32,825 bases of DNA, from IMG/VR virus record IMGVR_UViG_3300020205_001861, positions 1 through 32,825 of that record, one strand, 5' to 3'. Below, piece by piece: positions 1-10,500 of the stretch (positions are counted from its first letter, which is position 1; each line of letters opens with the position of its first letter). Position numbers and translations under genes: made by a program. Source of the stretch: a virus. The notes under the pieces are model-generated. The model made no database searches, had not been told where the DNA came from, and saw only the letters and a list, made by a program, of their open reading frames with translations.

Positions 1-525
1 ATTACCACCAGATCCAACAACAACCGTTAATGTTTCTCCTGGAGTAACGGCAATAGTTCCATATGCCAGACCACCACCACCTCCACCATTGTTAGTTTCG
101 CCCCTTAATTGACCTCCATCACAACCACCTCCACCTCCACCACCACCAACAACAACGGCAGACAAAGAAGTTACTCCGTTAGGAACAGTAAAAGTAAATG
201 TTCCTGCTGTTGTGTATGGTGTTTGTCCTACTGGAAAGGTTTCTACTTTAGTTGATGTTGCCGGGTCAATATTAAGTTGTAGTCCAGTTGTTGGAACGAC
301 AGTTTCAATGGGGTCAATTTCATTAATTGAATCTAAAACAATAAGATTACCAGTAGAAGTGGAACGCATTCTCTGAGTGCCACTTAATGTCGATGCAGTA
401 TTTTCATCAAATTCAGTGGCGAAAGCAGTTCCGTCACCACTAACGCTAAATTTCGTTAAGACGGTTTCATCATAACCATAAGATAAAAATGTCCCGCTTC
501 CGGTAAGTCGTGCTACAACTGCCAT
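1..525 (-). CDS. Glycine-rich tail-fibre-like protein, C-terminus cut by window edge
   Basis: The ATG at 525 opens a frame that runs 175 codons to the window edge without a stop. The N-terminus reads MAVVARLTGSGTFLSYGYDE. From about residue 110 the product changes to a beta-rich, glycine-rich segment (TFTVPNGVTSLSAVVVGGGG, then a second GGGGGG run) typical of phage adhesin glycine-rich domains. Such domains tend to sit at the distal receptor-binding ends of fibres, so a host-contact role is inferred. It is the last gene of the tail-fibre run and has its own late promoter at 563-570. Which fibre it belongs to cannot be judged without the missing C-terminus. Confidence 0.75.
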   Translation of the reverse strand, partial: MAVVARLTGSGTFLSYGYDETVLTKFSVSGDGTAFATEFDENTASTLSGTQRMRSTSTGNLIVLDSINEIDPIETVVPTTGLQLNIDPATSTKVETFPVGQTPYTTAGTFTFTVPNGVTSLSAVVVGGGGGGGGCDGGQLRGETNNGGGGGGLAYGTIAVTPGETLTVVVGSGGN

Positions 526-562
526 AAATTATATTGTGTATTCCAAAAATTACTAATCATCA

Positions 563-570
563 TATTTATA
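563..570 (-). promoter_or_regulatory. T4-type late promoter TATAAATA
   Basis: On the minus strand this reads TATAAATA, an exact match to the T4/cyanophage late element (NATAAATA). It lies between the stop of the 241-aa gene (573) and the start of the glycine-rich gene (525), leaving about 38 bases for a leader. Confidence 0.8.
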
Positions 571-572
571 TA

Positions 573-1298
573 TTATGCGGTATAATCAAAATCTAAACTG
601 TCGGTTGTTTCGTTAAAATTAATTGAAAATTTTTGAGTTGCCGAATCGGTAGCGCCAATTTCAACTGCTCCATCTACACTAAGAGTTCCAGTTGATGGGT
701 TAAATGTAAGTTTTGTGGAAGAAACGTTAATAGAGGTACTGTTTCCAGAAGTTACATCTTCAAATACAATGTATCTTGTAGCATTTGTTGTAGTATCATC
801 AGTTACTGTTATGCTACTAGCGCCAGAAACAGTTGCCCAAGTATTATCACCTCTCAAGAATGTGGTGTTGTCTGCTGTGCCAGTACCTAATCTTGCGGTT
901 GCTACAGTACCGGAAGATAAATTAGAGGCATTTAAAGTTGTTAAATTAGCACCAGAAACAGAACCAAAATTACCGGACCAAGTACCAGAAGTTACAGTAC
1001 CAGTTGTGGTTAAACTACTAGAACCTCCTAAAGGAGATGCTCCTAAAGTATTATAAGAGATCGTTCTTGCAGCGGACCCATCAAAAGTTGTTCCAGTAGC
1101 ATCTCCCGTCCCGCTATTGTTGAAGGTTACTGCGTTTGCTACAGAAGCATTGCCATCAACCACCAAGGTAGCAGTATTAGATGAATTGCCTACGTAAATT
1201 TTCTTGTCAGTAATATTTACTCCAAGTTCACCATAGGTGAGAGTCGGAACTGCCGAAGCAGTTTCCGACCTTTTAACTTTAACTATCGGATTTGCCAT
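573..1298 (-). CDS. Tail-fibre-like structural protein with Mtd-like N-terminus
   Basis: A 241-aa protein. The N-terminus (VKRSETASAVPTLTYGEL, then GVNITDKKIYVGN) matches the pattern of the major tropism determinant N-terminal domain: a KRS start, a GEL-x-VN motif and a D-x-K-x-Y strand. This domain is known from phage tail fibres and adhesins. The rest is Thr/Ser/Gly/Ala-rich beta-repeat sequence of low complexity, as in trimeric fibres. The gene starts 30 bases after the 75-aa coiled-coil gene, with no late promoter of its own, so it is probably co-transcribed from 1579-1586. A fibre or fibre-adaptor role is inferred; the receptor is unknown. Confidence 0.75.
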   Translation of the reverse strand: MANPIVKVKRSETASAVPTLTYGELGVNITDKKIYVGNSSNTATLVVDGNASVANAVTFNNSGTGDATGTTFDGSAARTISYNTLGASPLGGSSSLTTTGTVTSGTWSGNFGSVSGANLTTLNASNLSSGTVATARLGTGTADNTTFLRGDNTWATVSGASSITVTDDTTTNATRYIVFEDVTSGNSTSINVSSTKLTFNPSTGTLSVDGAVEIGATDSATQKFSINFNETTDSLDFDYTA

Positions 1299-1328
1299 CT
1301 ATCGTAATTGCAAAATTCTGATATCAAA

Positions 1329-1556
1329 TTATATATCTGATGATTGTGTTTTTTTACGAGATTGTGTTGGCGCAGCCGCAATGTCTACGTTAGATACAGA
1401 TGGAATTTCGTAAGAATTATTAGATAGCAATTCTTGTATTTTATTAGTTAAAATAATAATCTTTGCCTCCAGTAAAATATTTTGATTCATTAAATCAGTA
1501 ACTTTACTTTGATAAACTGATACCAGTGTTGCGTAATCTAATTGTATCTCTTCCAT
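1329..1556 (-). CDS. Small coiled-coil protein, 75 aa
   Basis: Residues 1-50 are strongly helical with heptad-spaced Leu/Ile/Val (around LMNQNILLEAKIIILTNKIQ), predicting a coiled coil. Residues 51-75 are a polar tail ending KKTQSSDI. The start at 1556 is supported by a GAGGTGA Shine-Dalgarno a few bases upstream. It sits between two fibre-like genes and behind a CATAAATA late element. Small coiled-coil proteins in fibre operons can be trimerisation factors, connectors or chaperones; which applies here is unknown. Confidence 0.7.
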   Translation of the reverse strand: MEEIQLDYATLVSVYQSKVTDLMNQNILLEAKIIILTNKIQELLSNNSYEIPSVSNVDIAAAPTQSRKKTQSSDI

Positions 1557-1578
1557 TTATGATCACCTCAATTTTAAT

Positions 1579-1586
1579 TATTTATG
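1579..1586 (-). promoter_or_regulatory. Late promoter CATAAATA
   Basis: The minus strand reads CATAAATA, which fits NATAAATA. It overlaps the TAA stop of the 575-aa gene (1582-1584) and lies 23 bases before the ATG at 1556. Confidence 0.65.
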
Positions 1587-3309
1587 GATATGTTCCACAA
1601 TCAATTGTTACGTTTACAACAGACTTTGCTGATGTTATAACTTCGTTTGTGCCAACACCAAGAGCACCAATGAATAGTGAACCAATCGCTAATGCGGCAT
1701 GAGTTGTTACTGTCAACTGAGGATCTGCTGCTGTAGTTCCAGTATCACCAGAAGCAATAGCAAGTTCAGATGCTAGAGCAAATCCAGTATTATCTAACCA
1801 AACAAGAGCAGATTTCTTTGCTGTTGTAGCAAAGTAGTTGAAACCAATTGCGGAATCCCATGTTGTAGAAGATGATGGAGCAGTGCCATTAACGAGACCC
1901 AACTCAATAAATCTATCTTCAACGAGAATTGATTGAGTATTTAATGTGGTAGTTGTGCCATTAATTGTTAAGTTTCCACCAACTGTTAAATTTCCGTTAA
2001 CTGAGGTTGTTGAAGTACCAGCAGAACCACCAATGTTGATGTTGGTGGTCGAACCAGCAACACCGTTAGTACCAATGTTAATTGTTTTGGTTGTAGCGTT
2101 AGCAGTAGCACCAGTAGCAAAGTTATATGTTGAAGCACCAGTTGATGCTGTAAACATGTCTACAGCTTGTGCTGCTGTTGCTGTGTTTCCTACCGTAAGT
2201 GTAGTGGCAGCACCAACAAAGTTTACCGTAGTTGCGGTAGTGTTAAGCAAATCAAATGTTGCACCACCAGCTACTAATGATGTAGTAATAGTTGGTGAAG
2301 TGCTGAGCACGTTGCTACCAGAACCAGTACTTGTAGTAACACCAGTACCACCGTTTGCTACTGCTAATGTTCCACCAAGAGTAATAGCACCAGATGTTGC
2401 TGAGTTAGGAGTTAATCCAGTTGTGCCTGCCGAGAATGTTGTTACTCCAGTACCAGTAACTGAGCTGTTGAATGAGCTATACCATTGTGTAGTTGATGAA
2501 GCACTAAACTCTAGTAAGCCGTTAACAGGAATTGAAATAGCAGTGTTTACTGCTAAAGCATCAATAGTAGCGCCAGTAGCAGGAAAAACGTTTACCGCAT
2601 TAGCACCTTTGTTAACAATAAGCATCCTTCTACCAGTTGTTGCTGTTGGTAGAGTGACACCAGATGGAGCAGCGGCTGCTGTGGTGATTACGTTGATGTC
2701 AGTGGTGAGAGCACCCTGACCTTGAGCGTTTGTTCCTGCAGTGACGTTGTTAGTTGTGCTGAATGTTTCTCCAGCAAGTGATGGAGTTGTTAAAGAAGGT
2801 GATGTGCCAAATACAAGTGCTCCAGTTCCAGTCTCATCAGTTACGGCAGCTGCTAAGTTAGCAGATGATGGAGTACCTAGGAATACAGAAACTCCTGTGC
2901 CTAAACCAGTAACTGCCGAAACACCAATTTGTGACCATGAAGTGTTGCCACTTGTGTCACTGGTCATAAAGTATCCACTGGCGGCAGCAGGAACAGCAGC
3001 GGGAAGTGTGAAGTTGTAACTTGATGTTACTGTAGCAGGTGCTCTAAATGTTAGAGTATTCTGTGTTGCTTGAGCATCTAGAAGCTTAATCTGACCAGCA
3101 CTCGTGCTAGCTGCAGATTTAACAAGAATTTCTGCTGCGGCAGCATATGTGCTAGCACTAGCAACAGCAGCACCAGCACCAGTGCCCGTACCACCCGCAT
3201 CTCCAAGATAAAGGATTTTTCCAGTTGTGTTGTAAACTGGTTCTGCTGCATAGAAAATACTACCTGGAGTTGTAGTACCTTTTCTTAGCTGTAATACGGG
3301 TGCGGCCAT
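1582..3309 (-). CDS. Tail-fibre / virion structural protein, 575 aa
   Basis: The N-terminus (MAAPVLQLRKGTTTPGSIFY, then NTTGKILYLGD) has the Mtd-like pattern seen in the 241-aa protein. The body is very rich in Ala/Thr/Val/Gly with repeated short beta segments. Near the C-terminus, GNLTINGTTTTLNTQSILVE followed by DRFIELG is a motif widely seen in cyanophage virion proteins. It ends VVNVTIDCGTYP. The function is inferred to be a fibre shaft or baseplate-attached adhesin. The extreme composition creates a long antisense open frame (1946-2719) that is not a gene. The start at 3309 follows a GTAAGGTAA stretch; no exact NATAAATA lies upstream, only ACTAAATA in a small palindrome at 3333-3348. Confidence 0.8.
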   Translation of the reverse strand: MAAPVLQLRKGTTTPGSIFYAAEPVYNTTGKILYLGDAGGTGTGAGAAVASASTYAAAAEILVKSAASTSAGQIKLLDAQATQNTLTFRAPATVTSSYNFTLPAAVPAAASGYFMTSDTSGNTSWSQIGVSAVTGLGTGVSVFLGTPSSANLAAAVTDETGTGALVFGTSPSLTTPSLAGETFSTTNNVTAGTNAQGQGALTTDINVITTAAAAPSGVTLPTATTGRRMLIVNKGANAVNVFPATGATIDALAVNTAISIPVNGLLEFSASSTTQWYSSFNSSVTGTGVTTFSAGTTGLTPNSATSGAITLGGTLAVANGGTGVTTSTGSGSNVLSTSPTITTSLVAGGATFDLLNTTATTVNFVGAATTLTVGNTATAAQAVDMFTASTGASTYNFATGATANATTKTINIGTNGVAGSTTNINIGGSAGTSTTSVNGNLTVGGNLTINGTTTTLNTQSILVEDRFIELGLVNGTAPSSSTTWDSAIGFNYFATTAKKSALVWLDNTGFALASELAIASGDTGTTAADPQLTVTTHAALAIGSLFIGALGVGTNEVITSAKSVVNVTIDCGTYP

Positions 3310-3332
3310 TTACCTTACCAAAATACACTTTT

Positions 3333-3348
3333 ACTAAATCTATTTAGT
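3333..3348 (-). promoter_or_regulatory. Palindrome with CTAAATA element, possible variant late promoter
   Basis: The 16 bases ACTAAATAGATTTAGT (minus strand) form an inverted repeat that contains ACTAAATA, one base away from the late consensus. It occupies the gap between the 89-aa gene (stop 3352) and the 575-aa gene (start 3309), where a late promoter would be expected. A second CTAAATAG sits in a hairpin at 3993-4000. Assignment as a promoter is inference from position. Confidence 0.35.
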
Positions 3349-3351
3349 TGA

Positions 3352-3621
3352 TTAAAATGTCCCGTAATCTATAGCACCATCATTAACTCCATCTGAACGA
3401 TCTAATACTTCAGATGGAGGAACATGGTCATATGTTTGAGTAGTAGCATTCCAAATTAAAAGATAATTATTCAATCTTCCAGTTATATTAACATCCTCTA
3501 ATTCAGAAAGAATTCTAGATCCACCACCACCATCGTCAACGTTTACAGTTTTTTTTCTTTCTACTCTAGGAAAAGTTACATTATAATTATTGATACTATT
3601 AAGTGTAACTTGGTATTTCAT
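3352..3621 (-). CDS. Small structural-type protein, 89 aa
   Basis: Residues 35-75 (around ILSELEDVNITGRLNNYLLI, then WNATTQTYDHVPP) follow the pattern L-S-E-L-x-D-V-N-I-T-x-L-x-x-x-x-L-L-I-W-x-x-x-x-x-x-W/Y-x-P that recurs in phage tail-fibre proteins, usually as one repeat of a longer fibre. A GGGG hinge precedes it. The ATG overlaps the stop of the 117-aa gene by 4 bases (ATGA), so the two are translationally coupled. A fibre-associated role is inferred. Confidence 0.75.
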   Translation of the reverse strand: MKYQVTLNSINNYNVTFPRVERKKTVNVDDGGGGSRILSELEDVNITGRLNNYLLIWNATTQTYDHVPPSEVLDRSDGVNDGAIDYGTF

Positions 3622-3971
3622 AGAACTCCTGATACTACGGTAATTATTCCTTCAATAACTTTATTGGTAATTCCCAAAGAACTGCTTATGTATACATTAT
3701 AAACGTATCTTCCTTCCTTCAAGTTATTAGTTGTCTGTATGAATGAACTAGATCCATCAGGCATGGAAAGACGAATTAATCCAGTACTGACATTTAAAAT
3801 AACTGGATTTAAACTATACTTAACTGACGTAGTATAGTTTCTTGCCATCTTAGATGTCACTGTATATCCAGACAGATTTATAAAATTCCCACTCTCATCT
3901 CTGAGATTGAATTCTGCTATAAAATCTGTTCCTTGTTCTATAGTAAGATTAATTGGAACTGCGGTTGCCAT
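3618..3971 (-). CDS. Ig-like/BppU-type beta-sandwich structural protein, 117 aa
   Basis: The sequence starts MATAVPINLTIEQGTDFIAE and continues with FNLRDESGNFINLSGYTVTSK, then alternating strands and an EGRYVYNVYI segment ending in IEGIITVVSGVL. This matches the pattern of small phage baseplate/fibre beta-sandwich proteins (dynamic strands, D-x-x-G-x-x-x-x-L-S/T-G-Y, G-x-Y-x-Y-x-V). It probably acts as a structural adaptor in the tail-fibre region. The start lies 9 bases after AAGGG, which is buried in the stem of the hairpin at 3978-4009, so its translation may be controlled by that structure. Confidence 0.75.
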   Translation of the reverse strand: MATAVPINLTIEQGTDFIAEFNLRDESGNFINLSGYTVTSKMARNYTTSVKYSLNPVILNVSTGLIRLSMPDGSSSFIQTTNNLKEGRYVYNVYISSSLGITNKVIEGIITVVSGVL

Positions 3972-3977
3972 ATGAAA

Positions 3978-4009
3978 ATACCCTTCCCTAACTATTTAGG
4001 AAAGGGTAT
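3978..4009 (-). promoter_or_regulatory. Hairpin holding the Shine-Dalgarno of the 117-aa gene
   Basis: In minus-strand RNA, a 14-bp stem (one U-G wobble) with an AUAG tetraloop begins three bases after the TGA of the 62-aa gene and ends nine bases before the AUG at 3971. The 3' arm contains AAGGG, the likely ribosome-binding site, and is followed by a short U-run, so it resembles both a weak intrinsic terminator and a translation-blocking hairpin. CCTAAATA, a near-match to the late promoter, lies in the 5' arm and loop (3993-4000). A transcript starting there would lose the 5' arm and free the Shine-Dalgarno, as known for some T4 late genes. Confidence 0.6.
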
Positions 4010-4012
4010 AAA

Positions 4013-4201
4013 TCACTCTTCAGTTACTTCTGGTAATTCCGGAATTTCGCCCTTTTCAAGCAAGTCCAAAGTCTCTAATCCACCAGTGAGTTTTGCTTTA
4101 TATTCTTTTGCTTTTTCAAAATCAGATTCAATGCCTAGAATCTGCTCATTAATTTTTTTGAGTTGCGCCTCAAAATTTTTACGTAGTGCCTCAGTATCCA
4201 T
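4013..4201 (-). CDS. Small coiled-coil protein, 62 aa
   Basis: It is a charged, highly helical protein: heptad-like spacing in LRKNFEAQLKKINEQILGIE and the next 20 residues predicts a coiled coil, followed by an acidic proline-containing tail (GEIPELPEVTEE). Small ORFs of this kind are common among cyanophage structural genes, but no function is known to me. It has a late promoter at 4276-4283 and is followed directly by the hairpin at 3978-4009. Confidence 0.7.
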   Translation of the reverse strand: MDTEALRKNFEAQLKKINEQILGIESDFEKAKEYKAKLTGGLETLDLLEKGEIPELPEVTEE

Positions 4202-4275
4202 ATTAACTCCATTAAATAATTTTAAACAACAATTTAAAAAATGTTTTGTCTAGAATTCTTCCGAACTCCTGTGTG

Positions 4276-4283
4276 TATTTATG
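4276..4283 (-). promoter_or_regulatory. Late promoter CATAAATA
   Basis: CATAAATA on the minus strand lies in the 137-base gap between the 66-aa gene and the 62-aa gene, 74 bases before the ATG at 4201. Confidence 0.65.
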
Positions 4284-4338
4284 AGGGATGAAAATACTAT
4301 TGGATCGGCAAACCCTACACCACATTTATTGATCTTTT

Positions 4339-4539
4339 TTATCCGTGTTTCTTAATATGCCCTAATAATAAAAGTTTGAGTTCTCTAATTTCTTCCTTCA
4401 AATTAATTATATCATCTGATGTTGAATCTAAATGATGTTTAAGTTTGTTCCTATTTGGTTTTTGCGTTGATATGATAGCGCCAGTATTTGGGTCGCGATA
4501 AAGATTTTCGTGACCCATTACTTTATGGTAATTATTCAT
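4339..4539 (-). CDS. Small cyanophage-type protein, 66 aa
   Basis: The N-terminus MNNYHKVMGHENLYRDPNTG with GAIIST after it resembles a small-protein pattern (G-H-x-x-L-x-R-D-x-x-T-G-A-I-I) that I recognise from T4-like cyanophages near large tail genes. The C-terminal half is an amphipathic helix (NLKEEIRELKLLLLGHIKK). Its ATG shares one base with the TAA of the 2733-aa gene (TAATG), implying coupled translation. A connector or chaperone role for the preceding structural protein is possible but unproven. Confidence 0.75.
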   Translation of the reverse strand: MNNYHKVMGHENLYRDPNTGAIISTQKPNRNKLKHHLDSTSDDIINLKEEIRELKLLLLGHIKKHG

Positions 4540-7500
4540 TAAATTGAAGCAACAATTCTGAGATCTTGTATCTTTGGAGAGAAGGAAGGATTATCAGATT
4601 TAAGAACCAACTTAATTGCATACCTTGTGAACTCAGGAAGATCATTAATGTAATATTTCAGTTCTTTATAATCTTCTCTCTTTTCAAAGGCTCCCGCTAT
4701 AGTGCTAGACTTCTTCACATTAACACTAGCAAAATCGGATGGTAGGTAACTCCACTTGGTATCAGATAAAGATTCCTGCACCGAACTTGACAATACCTTA
4801 TACATTACTATAATATTAGAGAAATCAGTTATATTTGCTGTTAGTCTAACATCCAAAGAAGTGGCAGGAATAGTCAATGTAACATCTTTAGTTAAATATT
4901 TTGTTATCGATGAAGTAACTACACTTTCGATATCCGACCTATAGTCTACACCATTTTTAAATTCACTGGATTTAATTTGGAAGTAATCAATCTTTCCTAA
5001 TTGTAAATTACTCTTTGTTGGATTTATTGTGTAAACAAAATCATTCACTCTAAGAATATCATCTTCTTGACTTGCAGCATTGGAATTTCTTGCATAATCA
5101 CTACTTGGAACTGAAGGACTAATGTAGTCATTATTAATCGGTTTCTTTTCAGTTTCAATAACTAACTCTCCATTTGCGCGATTCCATGAAATTACTTCAG
5201 CATTAACTATATTTGTATATCCAATATTTGAAATTACATTATATGCAATGATTTCATCATCAATATCAAATGGGGGGAATTCTGTGGCAATCAACTCGGA
5301 AGTTGTAATTTTTACATTTGGATTGTTGGTTAAAATATTTTGAGAGCTGAATATCAATCCTTCACCGCTTTCGAATATGCCATCGTTCTTCATTCTGACA
5401 CTAACAACGTTGCCGCTGACATATACTATAGTGCCTTCAGCATTGGAAGATTTTCCGATCAATGTTTGGTTCTCTTGAATTGGCGTTACGCTAGGGTTTA
5501 TAAAATCAATTGGGAAAGTATATACAGGCCAGAATTTAATTACTTGGTATCTCTTCCCATACCTATCTTCTTTTCCTAAAGAGTTGTCTACTCTAGAAGA
5601 TGAGGTCTTAACACTGACATTTCTTAGATCAATTAGTGGCGAAAGATAATCAACTTCAGAAGAAAGAATCATTTTATATGTTAATGACTTTCCTGTGCTG
5701 TTTAAAATTTCATTAATGTTTGATGTTATAAATTTTTGGTTTTCGAAATATTGCTCTTGATTTAAGAATGTTTTTTCGAAATCCGAAATACTATATGAAA
5801 GAAAATTCTTTGTATTTGAATCAATTGGAACTACATTGATAGTTTTGAGACTAGTATCTATTTTTGTTTTCTCTGATTGTATATACGAAATATCAGCATA
5901 TAATTTTTCATACTTAATATTTTTTGCTCCATATACTGATGGACCACCACCAATTCCAGTCTGACTTGCTTGAGATGGACCGACTATCGTGTATGTGTCA
6001 ACACCACACGAATCTATTGTATATAATTTTTTACTAAATTCAGTTCCGGAAATTCCCGAAAAATCTTGAACGCTTCTGAAAAACGTTTTTGAATTTCCTG
6101 AGTCTTCGAATCCATGATTACGTTGACTTACTTTTATGATGGAATTGTTTGCTTTAAATAAATCAGAATTTGCATTACTGCTTGAGGAAGAGTTAGTCTC
6201 AAAAGGACTCACCTTTAACTTTTGAAGAGCAATTTGATCATTAACTAATTTTAAAGTTGCCTGCTTGGTGATATCAAATTTCGCACGATGTAAAACAAAT
6301 TTTAAATCTTCAAATGAATCTTCAACCCAAGTATCAGTATTCTGAGATCTATACAGAGAACCCAATGATGGTTGAGAACTTACCTGCACTCCACTAATAA
6401 TATCATTACTTCCCTGTCTAGATGACCACAATTGATATTCAGTGGAATCAGTTTCTACCTGAATAGCATAATCAGAATCATTTTGCAAATAAATTGGATA
6501 TTCAAATTTAAATCTAGTTGGTGTTGCGGAATCACGATTAGTCCCTGAGTCCGTTGCAACGCCCATTCTAACTGCTGGAGTATCTATTTCTATAATAGAC
6601 TTTATGGATGCTCCTGCTGCCCCATTACCAATACCTTTGATCACTACAGAAGGGGGACTAGTATATCCCGATCCTTGTGTCGTAACAATCACATCATAAA
6701 AAATTCCATTCGAAATTAGCGGGGTAGCGATTGCAATGTTTTCTCCTGGTAGTTGAGGACTTTCTGTTGTAATTATAGCTCCTTCGTAGTTTGCTCCAGA
6801 CGATTCGATTATAAAGGAAGATACTTTTCCTGAATCTCGTGCAATTTTCAATTGGACATTTTTGTTGCTCGTAGCATTACTCAAAGTTACAGAATTAGAA
6901 TTTAATGATTCATCCTGAACAAAAGATTTGCCATTGTGATTGGAAAGAACAAAAGTATAGACCTGCTCATTAGTAATATTATATGTTTTATTTCCAAATA
7001 ATGTTACTTCGATTCCATTTTTGTCAAGTATTCTTTCTAATGGACCTTCTGCACCAGATTTTAAACCAACTAAAATATCACCAATATTCAAAGATATACT
7101 ACCGGTAGTATAAACTTGCAGATATGTCTTCGGCAAAACAATAACTTCAGATCCAGGAATAATATTTTTTCCTGGTTTACCCACATTAACATCAGTCAGG
7201 TAGATTTTTATTGGTATAACTTGACTCTTCTTGTTGAAATACAAATCCATTTCGGTAACAAAAAGACCGCCATCATAATTTTCAATTCTAAACGTTTGTG
7301 ATAATGGATTTGGTTTCAGTAAAACGTCAGTATTACTTTCTACAAATTGTATACCCTCATTTGATTTAAAATAAGAAGATTGTGTAGATGTAATTGATTG
7401 GGGGTTACTTGGTTTTGTGCCTCTAGAGTAATAATTTACTTCAGTGTAAGTAGCAACATTTTCCTTCGAATCATTTACACTACTTGAAGTGAACCTTATA

Positions 7501-10500
7501 GTTTTTTGACCAGAAACTAAATTGATTTTTTCAGATGTAGTATCATATTCGACATCTAAAATGTTACCAGTCCAACTTGTTCCTTGTAATGGTGGGTATC
7601 CTGCTGGTATTAATATTATTCCACTAGCAGAACCATTCTCGTCGGCAATTACGGGGGAACCGAATGATGATAATGAAGAGGACGCAATCCCAGTAAATTT
7701 CGAATCAGGTATTGTCCATCTACTGACATCTCTACCATCAATAAAGGGATATATTATTGTCTTGGGTTTCATTCTCGTGATTACAAATTTCACCGGAATG
7801 GAGCGAGCAAAAAATTGTATAGATGAGCAGATATAAGATTCTCCAACTGATTTTATTGATACTCCTTTTGCAATATCATTATTGTTTGGACTTACATTTG
7901 AAGAACTGGAAATCAACGATTCAGTTGTTCTAGAGTTTGCTTGCTGTGTATTATTTGATGAGAGAGAATTGATATTATTGAAAGTAGAATTTATACCACT
8001 CCAGTTAATTACAAATGAATTGTATATTGATGCAAATGCAGAGTCTGGATCATTGCTCTTTGAGATAAAAATATTAAATAAATTTGTGTTATTGTTTGTC
8101 ACTAACGGAACCATATTGGTATCATACCAATTATCAATTGATGGTGTCAAACTTAAATCACCAACATACTGAAGAACAACAAAAGGATTTGGATTTACCA
8201 GACCAGTCGCAAAGTCATTTTTTATCAGTGGAATTGGGGAAAATGGGAGAGTAACTACGTTATTTGTGTTGACGTAATTATCAAGTTCTCTTTCAGACTG
8301 CTTAGTATTAAATTCGATGAGGTTTAAATTATCTTCATAAACTTCTGGTCTCAACACTGACTGTTGTGGATCGATAGCACATCTATATTCATCCGAAGAA
8401 ACGTTACCAATTCCATGAGATTCGAAATTATCAACCAAAAATCCAGTTTTGAATTTGTCAAATCCGAAAGGATCTTTGATCTGCATATTTAATGTCTGCT
8501 GCTCAAGGATGCTCAATGCAGTATAGTATTCTAATCTTTCTATACGTTTTTCAAGTTTACCGATATCCCTCATTGTATATCGTTTGTTATCAACGGGAAA
8601 TATTTTGATATCTTTGGTGTCTTGTGTGATAGCTGGTATGTAAATGTAACTTAGTGCTAGCGCATTGTCTACAGAATCTGGCTTTGATGGATTCTTGGAA
8701 GACGTACCTTTCTTGATGAAAAATTTCCCAGTCTTGTCTAAGAATAGCGCATCAATTCTATCCAGATAACTAGTCTCATCAAACTTGATTGCAAATTCCA
8801 GATTTGAATCGTTCGATAAACTTACTGATGGAGCTCCACCTGCTCCATTAAAAGAAATATAATTACTTGACGATAATATTGTAGTATTTTGGAATCCACT
8901 AGTGACAACAGTAGAATCTACTTTTGGGCGGAAATCAATAACATCTCCCAAAGATATTCTACCCGTTTGAGATTCAAAATCTGGTATTTCTTCCAGAGAA
9001 ACACCAGACTCATGTAAATATGAATCTACTGTGCAAAATACACCTTGAGAATGTTCAAAATAATCGAAACATGCCACAATTTTTCCAGTTGGAATTTGTA
9101 CGCCCGGTTTTAGTAAAATTCTGGAAACGTCATAGAATGATTCCCTTTGACCATCATCAAATGTGAAATTTTGAGTTATATCTTTCCCCTCAATTAACAA
9201 TCCATTAGCATCAACTTTAGGTGGATCTGTTAAAGTTCCTTCGTAAATATACTTTAAATTGTAAACATCTGAGTAAGAAATGATTGCGAGCTCATTGGTG
9301 TCGTAGTCTTGACCTCTGATAGGGATTACTTTATCATTGGAAGGCGTAATCACAATTCTTTTATTTGTTTTAGAAGTTTTTAATTTTGGTTTGGACTTCG
9401 ATACTTCTACTGTTGTTGTTAACTTTACTTTGGGATATTGTGTCATGCCTGTCCCGAAATAACCATTAGGAAATGTAATTATTACAGAACCAGCAACTAA
9501 TCCACTAACCTCATCAAATGACCCAAATATGCTAACAAATTCTGGTTTAATTTCTACGATGTCACCAACCTTAAAAAATAAATTATTTGTTGAGGAAGAT
9601 CCCGCATACAAAACTGTCATGACATAGTTTTCTTTCGTAAAGGACACAAATCTTTGTGTTCCGAAAGGAAGTTGTGCAGCAAAAGTCAATGATCCACCAG
9701 ATGAAGATCCTTGAGAAATGAAGTCTCTTCTGAAATAATATGTAATTTTGGAATCTGTAATATCAGATGCTATACTAGAAACTCCTTTAGTTCCTGAAGA
9801 AATTATAGATGAAGCGTATGGGTTGTCTATAATTGTTGTTATTTTTGTTACAACAGAGTTCGTCACGTCCTCTCTGAGAACTGAATCAATATAAATTCGT
9901 GATTTAATACTAGTATTAGATGTAGTTGCGTATACAACTATTGATCTCCTTACATCACCAGTTTTTTCTACGTATTCGATTATATCTCCTTTCTTCAAAA
10001 GTTGACCAAGATCAATAGATAATGAATTTACTTCCAAATAATCGTATCCTTTTAATCCACTAAATGTTGATGTTGTTATATTTTGAAAACCTGAATATAA
10101 ACTATCTGATGATTCACAATCTGCTGTAAATATATTAGTTCCTTCAGATCCCGATCCAAATAGAGAATAAAAGGATTTAACTTCAGACACATTATATGTG
10201 TGAATAGTATCCTTAAATAAAATTGCAGTAACTATGCATCCAGACCCTTCAGTTACACTTACCAGTGGAGGATTTGTGTAAACCACATCTCTCACAACCT
10301 CATCTTGCACAATAATATTGTAGATTTTAGTTCCTAATCTGCCTAAAGAAATTTTGGACTTATCAAATTCAGATCCATTTAGAACTACTATTGAATTAGC
10401 ATTGTAATTATTTCCTTGGGCATGAACAACGAAATGTGAGATGGTATTACTTTTAGCAATTTTTGTTATGTTGCCATCTTCATCAACGAGTGTCTCTCCC

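Noticed and set aside
715-1056. Plus-strand open frame opposite the 241-aa fibre gene
   Set aside because: Shadow of the repetitive fibre sequence with no ribosome-binding site or promoter.
1946-2719. Plus-strand open frame of 257 codons
   Set aside because: It is antisense to the low-complexity Ala/Thr/Val/Gly fibre gene; its own composition (Val/Pro/Ala runs) mirrors that bias, and no other plus-strand gene is supported.
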